64,000 nt of DNA, taken from the NCBI GenBank assembly GCA_958295865.1, contig CATQHF010000006.1, positions 231,466 through 295,465 of the forward strand, written 5' to 3'. Shown here one piece after another: positions 29,368-37,454 of this stretch. This DNA is from an uncultured Dehalococcoidia bacterium. Its GTDB lineage: Bacteria; Chloroflexota; Dehalococcoidia; Lucifugimonadales; JADFKI01. Below the pieces are notes generated by a model. That model saw only the letters and a list, made by a program, of their open reading frames with translations, was not told the origin of the DNA and did no database searches. Position 1 is the first letter of the stretch. Each line of letters begins with the position of its first letter. The position numbers were made by a program, and so were the translations under genes.

Positions 29368-32300
29368 CCCACCCCTTGAGCAGCCGTTTAATCTCGTCCG
29401 AACCTTCTTGCTCCCACTGCCTCAACTCTTCTTCCATCATGCGGACTAGGGCGGCGTCCTCTTCTTCCTCGGTCATGTCGCCTTCCCAGAAGGCATCGGC
29501 TACCACTGCGGTCTCTTCGTCGGTGAGGTCGTAGAGTTCATAGACGAGCCAATCTATGGACTCTTCCAGATCGCTTGTGTCGGCGTCGGGGTCGGCGGCT
29601 TTGGCTTGCAGGATGCGGTCAACCAGCTCGATGTACGGGCGCTGCTCATCCGCGCTGATTTTGGGGATGGGGATGGTTCTCACGTAAGTGTTGATCCAGC
29701 GAGTTACACCCATGCCCGATGTCAACGCGGTATTCTTCATAAACCATGTTGTCAAGTTAGAGTTGAGTATTGCACTCAGGTATTTAATAGACTGCCCAGT
29801 CATTATGTAGGCGGTGTTCACACCGAAAAACTCCCCCGCATCATACGCAAATCGTCCCTTTTCTGCCAAATCTAACCAAAACAACTTTTCTTTGGAAAAG
29901 TCCTCGTGAAAAGCGCAGTTGCGGAGGTTGTAAGGCGTCCTACCTTTGTCATATCGCCTTTCCAAGCGTGCATAGAAAGGCTCAAGATAGGCTTTGACGG
30001 CAGGATAGTCGTCAATGCTGATGGCGGGAACATCTCCATAGCCATTGTGCGTATCAACCAGCCACAAGCCCGCCCATTGCGCCTGATAGCGTTGAATGTC
30101 CCGTCCACGCAACACCGGCTTGATGATTTCTGCTGACTTTGCGTCGGCTGCGACCAGCGCGTCTTTCGTTTCAGCGTCTATGATGAACGCATCATTGCAA
30201 CCCGTGGTTACACCGCGATTGATGCTTACATCCCAATCCTTGAGGGGCGTGCCTTTTGCCAGCATCTTGTCCAGGATGTCTTGATCGGCGTTGGACAAGA
30301 TGCTCCATGGCGCATCGCCGTTGGGCCGCGCTTGCCCCCAAGTTTCGGGCGCGGGCGGAAACTCATCGCCTACCCTGTCCATGTCAACCGCGCTGACGAC
30401 GGACGATTCGCCTCCGTTCCTGCCCTCGCGCATCAGCATGACGCTGGAATCGACTATCGCGGAATCGAAGACATCCTTGCCCAATTCCAGCAGTTTCAAG
30501 GGGGTGTGCTTTTCAGAAAAGTAACGGCGTGTCTTCTTGCCGTATTCGGCTTTCAGCCAACTGTTGGATGTGATGTAGGCAAGCAGCCCGGCGCTTGGCT
30601 TTGCCAGACTAATGCCGCGCTCATAGAACAACTGGTATATGTCCCCGGTGCGGACGAATGTCTGATAGCCTACGTCCTCGTAGAGCCGTCCGAGTTTGCC
30701 GCCGTTCTTTTGCAGTTGGATGTACGGCGGGTTGCCAATTACGACATGGAAGCCGGCGGTGATGCCGAACATGTACTCGGCATCGAACCAGTCGGCGCTG
30801 TCGTTCTGGTCGTAAGGATCCCATGCGGCGATTTTGTCGGCGTCCGCGGCGTCGAAGTCGGCGTCGCGCAGGGCTTTGGCAAGCCGTTGACGCAGACGCG
30901 CGTCGTCATTTCGGCATGCGATTTTCTTATTGCGGGTGTTGGCGTGAAAGTGCCGCTCGCGGTTGGCGTCCAAGTCTTGCTGCAAACGATTCACCGCTTC
31001 AGTTTGTCCCAGCGTGAGTTGCGCGGGCTGGCTGAGGGCAAGCAGCGCGTCGGCGGCGACGAAGCGTGTTTCCAGGTTGGGCAGCGGCTTGATGCCAAAG
31101 TTCTCGGCATCATCATCCGGCTGCTGCTCGATGGCGAGCGATATGAAGAAGCGCAGCTTGGCTATCTGGGTGGCTATGGGCTGGATGTCCACGCCGAAGA
31201 TGCTGTTCTGGATGAGGTAGAGTTTGCGCCCGAAGTCGGAAGCGCGGTACTTCTCGAATGTGTCGCTGATTTCGCGCAGTTCGTCATTGCGTTCCTGCTG
31301 GTCGGAGGTGTGGAAAGCTGCGCTAGCGCGCTCGGACGCCGTTTCTATTTGCAGGGTTTCCCAGAGTTCGTTATGTTCGTCCAGTCGGCGGAGGGCGAGG
31401 GTGAGCTTGTGCAGCATGGACATGGGGAATGCGCCGGAGCCGACGGCGGGGTCGAGTATCTTGATTTCGGCTATGGCGCGCACGATGGCTTCGCGCTCGG
31501 CCGGGCTGAACAGGCTTTCGGCGTCGTTGAAGGCGTCGGCGTAGTCCAGCAGGTAGCGCAGCCGCTCACTCAGGAACTCGCGGTCGCCGTCATCGGGCAG
31601 CGCGCTTTCGGACAGGGACGCCACCAGCGCCTCGTCCACCATGTAGTCCACGATGGCGCGGGGCGTGTAGTATGAGCCTGTTTGCTTGCGGGCGGCGATT
31701 TCGTGGGTTTCGGGATTGTATAAGGCGAGCAGGTTCTCGAATACCTTGCCCAGCAGTTCGGGATCGAGGGCGACTTCCTGCTCGGCGGGGGTGTTCTCCT
31801 CGACGGTGAACTTGTAGCGGTTGAACAGGTCGATAATGCCGTCCGCGCCGAAGAACAGGCGGTTGGGGATGGACAGCAAGCCATATTCCGCGCTCTTGGG
31901 GTTGGTAACATTGTCGGTAAAGCAGTCGATGCGGTATCCGCCCTTGCCGGTGGCGTCGAATGTGTCGAGGCAGTCGAACAGCCCGCCGTTGATGAAGGGC
32001 GTCTTGGCGAACAGGTCAAGCAGGCTGTCGGCGTCGCTGATTTCACTCTTATAGCGATAGAGTGAGGGATCTCGATGCGTCGATTGGTCTCGCCTGCTGA
32101 AGCCGCGCCTATCGATTTCGGTGTTGAGCGTGGCGAAGAACAGGTTTTGCAGCACGGCGCGGTAGTAGGAGTCGCCGGTATCGCGCTTGTAGCCTTTCAG
32201 CAGTGAGCGGACGCGATTTTCGATGAACAGGTCGTTGGCGATAAGCCCCTTTTCCTTGACGAACCAGACGAACAGCATGCGCGTGATGAGGCGAATGACA

Positions 32301-33094
32301 TGCTCTGCGGGTTTAAGAGGTTTCGCGCCGCTCTCCGGGAACTTGGCTTGCTTCTTGGCGTGCTCGTACCAGCCGAAGAGATCGTTGTAGAAGCGCTTGT
32401 TCAGCTCTTCAGTGTCTAGGGTGTCCAGCCATGCGGCGCGCAGTCCGTCGAAGTTTGTTGCCCTGCCGTTGGCGTCCATCCATCGCAGCCGGTCGTCCAA
32501 GGATAAGTCGGACAGAATGTCCACATGGGCGCGGTGGGGATTTTGGGGGTCGATCTCCCTGATGAGGGATACATTGCCGAGCACATCGCGGTTGGAGTCG
32601 CGCTTGTTGGCGCGGCGGTTGACGAATGCCAGCGTGACAGTTCCCGATGATGCGCGGAACAGGGCGACTATCGGCATTGGGAAGCGCTTGTTTATCTCGC
32701 GGACGAAGCGGGCGTACTTCCCGCGCGCGTATGCGTCATCTTTCAGCTCGGCCGCTATGAAGACGAAGCTCTGCGCCCTGCCCTCGTCGAATTCGGCTGT
32801 GGTGAACAGGTTTTGCCGTGAACTTGCCGAGTTCGCTATCTCCTCGCTCGTTACCTGAAAGATGACGCTTACCGACTCGATGTGTTCGCTGAACTCTTTT
32901 TCGGTGTTAGTATCCGGGCGTTCAGCCGGGAACATGCGGATGAAATCGTTGGCGTCGTTCGGCTGCATGGGCGGTATGCGCTCGCTGCGGTAGCCGAGTG
33001 TTTGCAGCAGGTTCTTGGAGGACGCGGCGAAATCGCCCGTCTCGAACGCGGCGAGAGTGGTGGTGATGTCGTCTCTGATGTTTGCGCTGCTCAT
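29351..33094 (-). CDS. Eco57I-like N6-adenine DNA methyltransferase (restriction-modification / BREX PglX-like)
   Basis: A 1247-residue DNA methyltransferase. The SAM motif KILDPAVGSGAFPMSMLHKL lies near residues 545-564 and the catalytic NPPY motif (VVIGNPPYIQL) near 783-793, diagnostic of N6-adenine methylation. The N-terminal ~450 residues lack the classical PD-(D/E)XK signature that I can identify, and the C-terminal ~400 form a target-recognition region (LRGRDIQRYQ, GRTPYNLRNCAF) with an acidic tail. AGAGGG precedes ATG 33094. It follows the PLD-helicase gene by 42 bases and overlaps the toxin-like gene, so the three form one unit. Closest architectures are type IIG/Eco57I enzymes, DISARM DrmMI and BREX PglX; none fits fully. 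Confidence 0.85.
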   Translation of the reverse strand: MSSANIRDDITTTLAAFETGDFAASSKNLLQTLGYRSERIPPMQPNDANDFIRMFPAERPDTNTEKEFSEHIESVSVIFQVTSEEIANSASSRQNLFTTAEFDEGRAQSFVFIAAELKDDAYARGKYARFVREINKRFPMPIVALFRASSGTVTLAFVNRRANKRDSNRDVLGNVSLIREIDPQNPHRAHVDILSDLSLDDRLRWMDANGRATNFDGLRAAWLDTLDTEELNKRFYNDLFGWYEHAKKQAKFPESGAKPLKPAEHVIRLITRMLFVWFVKEKGLIANDLFIENRVRSLLKGYKRDTGDSYYRAVLQNLFFATLNTEIDRRGFSRRDQSTHRDPSLYRYKSEISDADSLLDLFAKTPFINGGLFDCLDTFDATGKGGYRIDCFTDNVTNPKSAEYGLLSIPNRLFFGADGIIDLFNRYKFTVEENTPAEQEVALDPELLGKVFENLLALYNPETHEIAARKQTGSYYTPRAIVDYMVDEALVASLSESALPDDGDREFLSERLRYLLDYADAFNDAESLFSPAEREAIVRAIAEIKILDPAVGSGAFPMSMLHKLTLALRRLDEHNELWETLQIETASERASAAFHTSDQQERNDELREISDTFEKYRASDFGRKLYLIQNSIFGVDIQPIATQIAKLRFFISLAIEQQPDDDAENFGIKPLPNLETRFVAADALLALSQPAQLTLGQTEAVNRLQQDLDANRERHFHANTRNKKIACRNDDARLRQRLAKALRDADFDAADADKIAAWDPYDQNDSADWFDAEYMFGITAGFHVVIGNPPYIQLQKNGGKLGRLYEDVGYQTFVRTGDIYQLFYERGISLAKPSAGLLAYITSNSWLKAEYGKKTRRYFSEKHTPLKLLELGKDVFDSAIVDSSVMLMREGRNGGESSVVSAVDMDRVGDEFPPAPETWGQARPNGDAPWSILSNADQDILDKMLAKGTPLKDWDVSINRGVTTGCNDAFIIDAETKDALVAADAKSAEIIKPVLRGRDIQRYQAQWAGLWLVDTHNGYGDVPAISIDDYPAVKAYLEPFYARLERRYDKGRTPYNLRNCAFHEDFSKEKLFWLDLAEKGRFAYDAGEFFGVNTAYIMTGQSIKYLSAILNSNLTTWFMKNTALTSGMGVTRWINTYVRTIPIPKISADEQRPYIELVDRILQAKAADPDADTSDLEESIDWLVYELYDLTDEETAVVADAFWEGDMTEEEEDAALVRMMEEELRQWEQEGSDEIKRLLKGWDAVSD

Positions 33095-33136
33095 GCCGTC
33101 CCTCTTTCACGCATGCGTGCCGATGCGGATACTGAC

Positions 33137-36100
33137 CTAACTCTGCGCCGATTTTATAACAAGCCATGTTACCAGTTCAAAGTCGTTTTCATCGCGCGGC
33201 GTCTCGGAAGCCTTGGCAAACCTGAAATCGCGTGTCATCTGCATGGCGCGGCTCTGCGCGCCGCTGTGCGCTTGGCGGATGTGCGCTATCGCGTCGCCAA
33301 GAAGCTTGTCGTAGAGCGACATGTCCCTGCCCTGACCCGTCTCGCGGTCGAACTCGTCGCAGAGGCGGGTAATCGGTTCGGTTTTGCCGACAGCCGCCGC
33401 CTCGAACACGCTCAGCGTCTGCTTGGCATTGGCGCAGCCGTAGCGGATGTTGCCGCCTTCGCGGATATAGACGAAGTAGTAGGGATGGACGGGGCTTGCG
33501 ACCCTTTCGCGGCGGTCGTCGGAGGCGTTGCGCTGTCGCAGGAAGAATATCACGCCGTTTTCGGTCGTGTCCTCGGTAACGGCATATACGCCGGGCGGCA
33601 TCGCCTCCAGCGCGTCCCTGTTTCGTTCCAGATAGCGGAGCAGTTGCGTCAGGAAGTAGTCGAGCGTGAAGTCGCTCATCACCGGGGCATCGGTCAACTC
33701 GTCCATGTCCATGACTTCCTCGATGAGCCGTCGGGTCTGCTCGTCTCTGAAGCGGCGTTCCCTGCTTGCCTCGCGCTGCATGGTTTCGGGATCCAGCAGG
33801 AGGTCGTCATCGCCGCTCGCCGCCATGTCCGCGATTGCCATCCGCGCGTACACGCGGTTTTGAAGGTTCAGATACTTGTCCATGTCCTTCGTGGGCCAGT
33901 AGTTCAGCATCCTGACGCTGCTGCTTTGGCTGCCGATGCGGTCGATGCGCCCGAAGCGCTGTATCAGGCGCACGGGGTTCCAGTGTATGTCGTAGTTCAG
34001 GACGGTATCGCAGTCCTGGAGGTTCTGCCCTTCGGATATGCAGTCGGTGGCAATCAGCAAGTCTATCTCATCGCCGCCGCTCTTTCTGCCGCGCGCGGCG
34101 GGCGCGAAGTTGGACAGGATGGCGTTGAACTCATTGCGTCCGACTTGGGTTCGCGTCTCATCCCCCGACACCATCGCCATGCTCATTCCCAGCTCTGCCG
34201 CCTGCTCTTTCAGATTATCATACAGATAGCGCGCCGTGTCCTTGAAGGATGTGAACAGCAGCAGCTTGCGGTTTTCCTTGCCGTCGCGATTGCGAGTGGG
34301 ATTTGCCGCCCGCGCCGCTATGTCGTTCCTTATCTGCTTCAGCTTGCCGTCGCGGGAGGGGTCTATCGCCTCGATGCGCTTGTGTACATTGGCGAGTACC
34401 GCCCTGTCTTCCAGCAGGTGCGCTTGCCAGCGCGGGAGGTCGAGCTCGGATAGGCGGTACGGCTGCTTGCCCTTGCCAATGAGCATGTCGTCGTCGTCTT
34501 CATCCTCATCGGGGCTGGTGTCTTCATCCAGCGAGGCGTCCGCGCCGTTCTTTTCATACCGCTCAATCTTGCGGAGTATGTCGTCAATCTTGTCGATGGT
34601 GCGCCCAAGTGTCAGCGTGAGCGAGTGCGCGGAGCTTTCCAGACGCTTGAGGAAGTTGGTTCGCATCATCCCAACGAGATAGTATTCCCTGTTCTGTCGG
34701 ATGCCTTTCTTGGACAGGTCATCGAACGGCAGCTGCTCCGACCAGTCCGCGCCTTTGAGATATTCGGATGGACGATACTGCCGGAGCTGGAAGCGCCCGA
34801 TGTCGTCGGATAGCTTCTCATAGGACAAGTTGCCCTTGAGGTCGGTGTCGGGGTAGCTGTTGACGGGCTTTTCTCGACGGGGGAACTCGCCGACGCGCTC
34901 CATCTCGTCGGCGTAGAAGCGGCTTATCTGTCGCCGGGAGCGCGCGATGGAAACGCCGTCCAGCAGGCGCAGGAAGCCGGGGCCCAGGCTCTCCAGCAGT
35001 TCGTCCTTGTTTCGGCGCGTCGTGGTCCTCTGCCGATTCTCCCAATCGGCGAACTCATCCTGAGCGGCTCTTATCAGCGAACCGATGCTGCTGACGCCAA
35101 GGCTTTGTTCGAATGCGTCCTCGCGCCCCTCGGTCATCAGGTGTATCTGGTTGCGAAGGTCTGTGAGCGATGTGTTCACGGGCGTGGCGGACAGCATCAG
35201 AACCTTAGTCTGTCCGCCCTCCGCTATGACTTCGTTCAGCAATCGCTGGTAGCGCTTTCCGTCGCTGTTGCGGAAGTTGTGGGATTCGTCGATTACCAGA
35301 AGGTCGAAGTTGCGCCAGTTGAAATCTGCCACAGGTGTTCCGTTCAGATAGCCGGAGTCCCGCGACAAGTCGGTATGAGCCAGCAATGTGTATCGGAACT
35401 TGTCTGCCTCAAACGGATTTTGTATGTGGCTGTTGGATGACGGGTAGAGATTCCAGTTGTTGATGAGCTTCTTGGGGGAGAGCACGAGTACCTTATCATT
35501 ACCCAACTCGAAGTATTTGATGACGGCGAGCGCGGTGTATGTCTTGCCCAAGCCCACGCTGTCGGCGAGGATGCAGCCGTTGTGCGCCTTCAACTTGGCG
35601 ATGGCGCTCCTTGCGGCGTCTTTTTGGAAGGCGTAGAGCGTGTTCCATATCTCGCTGTCGGTTAAGCCGGTGGCGTCCACGCCCTCGTCGCCCGCTTGCC
35701 GCGCTTCCATCTCCTTGCGGAACAGCTCGAATAGCGTCTTGTAGTACACAGCCTCCGGCGAGTGGTCGCGGCCGATGCGCCGCAGCGCGTCGAGAACCTC
35801 TTGCTTGACATCCATCGTGCGCCGTTCATCGTTCCACAGGCGGTTGAACCATTCCTGAAGTTCGGCGAGCGTGTCCTCTCTGGCGGTCGCAAGGTTGATT
35901 TCAAGGTTGGGGCTGTCGCTTCCGCCCAGCCCGCCCTTGGTGAAGTTCGAGCTGCCCACTATGCCGCTGTGAGTAGCGCCGTCCGCGCCTGACAGATACA
36001 TCTTGCCATGCAGAAAATTCGACTGACTGATGGAACGAATGGATACGGTGTCTTTGCTCACCCAATCCTCGCAGCGTTCCGCGAGGCGCTTCTGCTCCAA

Positions 36101-36364
36101 GGTGTGGTTGGGGAGCAATCCGCCTTCGATAAGTTCAAACGACTTGGGATCTTTGTCGCCGGGATCGATGTTCTCCACCGAGCCGGGATCTCCGAAGAGA
36201 AAGCGCACGGCGTCAAGCCGGTTGAGCGCGTCTTCCATGAGTCCGTAGCCGTAGATGGTGAAGTATGCGGAGACGAAGTCGAAAGCGTCCGAGCGGGACA
36301 GTTCCCGCCGCAGAACCTCGACCATGGTTGTCGTTTGGTTATCTATGATGTGCTCGTCGGGCAT
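33137..36364 (-). CDS. PLD-nuclease / SNF2-like helicase fusion protein
   Basis: A 1075-residue DNA-processing protein. The N-terminal phospholipase-D-like domain (about 1-180) carries a single HxK site, FLHGKMYLSGADG with GSSNFTKGGL. It is followed by a superfamily-2 helicase of the SNF2/HepA type: motif I ADSVGLGKTYTAL (about 264-276), motif II VIDESHNF (about 358), motif III LSATPVNTS, and the C-terminal lobe LLIATDCISEGQNLQ with QRFGRIDRIGSQ near 806. An acidic insert DEDTSPDEDEDDDD lies near 605. AGGAG precedes ATG 36364. The gene is the first of three with the adenine methyltransferase, a pairing typical of restriction or phage-defence systems; ATP-driven translocation coupled to cleavage is inferred. 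Confidence 0.85.
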   Translation of the reverse strand: MPDEHIIDNQTTTMVEVLRRELSRSDAFDFVSAYFTIYGYGLMEDALNRLDAVRFLFGDPGSVENIDPGDKDPKSFELIEGGLLPNHTLEQKRLAERCEDWVSKDTVSIRSISQSNFLHGKMYLSGADGATHSGIVGSSNFTKGGLGGSDSPNLEINLATAREDTLAELQEWFNRLWNDERRTMDVKQEVLDALRRIGRDHSPEAVYYKTLFELFRKEMEARQAGDEGVDATGLTDSEIWNTLYAFQKDAARSAIAKLKAHNGCILADSVGLGKTYTALAVIKYFELGNDKVLVLSPKKLINNWNLYPSSNSHIQNPFEADKFRYTLLAHTDLSRDSGYLNGTPVADFNWRNFDLLVIDESHNFRNSDGKRYQRLLNEVIAEGGQTKVLMLSATPVNTSLTDLRNQIHLMTEGREDAFEQSLGVSSIGSLIRAAQDEFADWENRQRTTTRRNKDELLESLGPGFLRLLDGVSIARSRRQISRFYADEMERVGEFPRREKPVNSYPDTDLKGNLSYEKLSDDIGRFQLRQYRPSEYLKGADWSEQLPFDDLSKKGIRQNREYYLVGMMRTNFLKRLESSAHSLTLTLGRTIDKIDDILRKIERYEKNGADASLDEDTSPDEDEDDDDMLIGKGKQPYRLSELDLPRWQAHLLEDRAVLANVHKRIEAIDPSRDGKLKQIRNDIAARAANPTRNRDGKENRKLLLFTSFKDTARYLYDNLKEQAAELGMSMAMVSGDETRTQVGRNEFNAILSNFAPAARGRKSGGDEIDLLIATDCISEGQNLQDCDTVLNYDIHWNPVRLIQRFGRIDRIGSQSSSVRMLNYWPTKDMDKYLNLQNRVYARMAIADMAASGDDDLLLDPETMQREASRERRFRDEQTRRLIEEVMDMDELTDAPVMSDFTLDYFLTQLLRYLERNRDALEAMPPGVYAVTEDTTENGVIFFLRQRNASDDRRERVASPVHPYYFVYIREGGNIRYGCANAKQTLSVFEAAAVGKTEPITRLCDEFDRETGQGRDMSLYDKLLGDAIAHIRQAHSGAQSRAMQMTRDFRFAKASETPRDENDFELVTWLVIKSAQS

Positions 36365-36423
36365 GGCGCTCCTATTCTGGGATTTCGTACAGATTCAATC
36401 ATGGCAGTATGGGTTACTCTGAG

Positions 36424-36506
36424 GCTCTGGATTCCCGTTTTCACGGGAATGACAGAGAAGGGCGGCTCGGAATGACAGCAAGCGGGGGCGACCGGCCGGT
36501 CGCCCC
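36424..36506. repeat. Dispersed hairpin repeat and perfect 22-bp palindrome
   Basis: A copy of the GATTCCCGTTTTCACGGGAATGAC hairpin family lies at about 36431-36454. A perfect palindrome follows at 36485-36506 (GGGGCGACCGG and its inverse). It sits just past the stop of the DUF4340 gene and may end its transcription, although no T run follows. A diverged relative is at about 55862-55890. Confidence 0.7.
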
Positions 36507-36524
36507 TACGATGCGCGAACCTGC

Positions 36525-37454
36525 CTAGTTCTGGGTGGTGAAGTCGTCGAGGGTGAGGAGGAAGGATGCGGTTGCGCGCGCGTCGACGATGAAGACATTG
36601 GGCCTTCGGGGCGTCTTGGCGTAGAGCGATAGGTCGTCGCGGGGCAGCAGCCTGACGCGGGTGGTGGGAAAGCCGGATTCTTCGGTGGTGATTATCCTGA
36701 CGGATATGCCTCCGGGGCCGTTGAAGTCCAAGCCTTCGGTCTCGTTCGGGGGCGCGAAGCCGGCGGCTATGAATGCCTCGAGCGTGCCAAGCACGGCGTT
36801 GACGGCGAACACATTGGCGGGTTCTGATGCGTCGGCGCTCTCGGCGAGCCAGCCGCGCTCCACGCGACGCAGGACGAAATCTTCGTCGGGATAGTCGAAC
36901 TCGATGGACGCTATGGCGTCGCTTGGGATGCTTGCGATGACGGGATCGCGCCAGCCGTCGGCGCTGGAGTCGAAGATGTTGCCGAATGGGCAAGGGATGG
37001 CGTACACCTCATCGCGGGCGGGCTTGCGGAGGTAGCACAGGCGCACATCCTGCGACCAGTTGCCCACGATGAACTCTTCTTGCTTGAACTCGTCGCGCCA
37101 GAAGGCGACATTGATGCCCTGCCCTTCACGCACGCCCATGCGGGCATGGTTGCTGGGGTTCATGGCGACGAGCTGCGCGCCGTCTATGTCCTGCGCCGCA
37201 GTCCAGAGCTGGTTGAGCTTGGGAACGAAGGCGTCTTCGCGCTCAATCTGCCAGATGTCGTTTATCTTTTCCAGCCTTGCCTCAACGCCGGTGGGCGCGG
37301 CTATGGTAACGCGGTCGATCACATCGGGGGACACGGGCAATATGCCTTCAAGCGTCAGTTCGCTGGAGCCTGCGGCGATGAGGCGCAGCACAATCCCGGC
37401 GACGCCGATTGCAATCAGGGCTATGAGCACATATCCGACTTGCTTACTCTCCAC
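36525..37454 (-). CDS. DUF4340 domain membrane protein
   Basis: A 309-residue protein with one N-terminal membrane anchor (VGYVLIALIAIGVAGIVLRLIAA, residues 7-29 approximately) and an extracytoplasmic DUF4340 domain. The family motif regions are VIDRVTIAAPTGVEARLEKINDIWQIE and a repeat of the same fold later (IASIEFDYPDEDFVLRRVERGWLAE). DUF4340 proteins occur next to GldG-type ABC transporters, as here: its start overlaps the end of the permease-GldG gene by 11 bases. The function is unknown, presumably an outer partner of the exporter. Confidence 0.85.
   Translation of the reverse strand: MESKQVGYVLIALIAIGVAGIVLRLIAAGSSELTLEGILPVSPDVIDRVTIAAPTGVEARLEKINDIWQIEREDAFVPKLNQLWTAAQDIDGAQLVAMNPSNHARMGVREGQGINVAFWRDEFKQEEFIVGNWSQDVRLCYLRKPARDEVYAIPCPFGNIFDSSADGWRDPVIASIPSDAIASIEFDYPDEDFVLRRVERGWLAESADASEPANVFAVNAVLGTLEAFIAAGFAPPNETEGLDFNGPGGISVRIITTEESGFPTTRVRLLPRDDLSLYAKTPRRPNVFIVDARATASFLLTLDDFTTQN

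Noticed and set aside
32882..34453. 523-residue + strand ORF across the methyltransferase-helicase junction
   Set aside because: It is antisense to two genes with clear catalytic motifs and shows no motif of its own.
29351..36364. Complete DISARM or BREX system
   Set aside because: The helicase and methyltransferase fit, but drmA, drmB, drmC or brxC, brxL, pglZ genes are not present.
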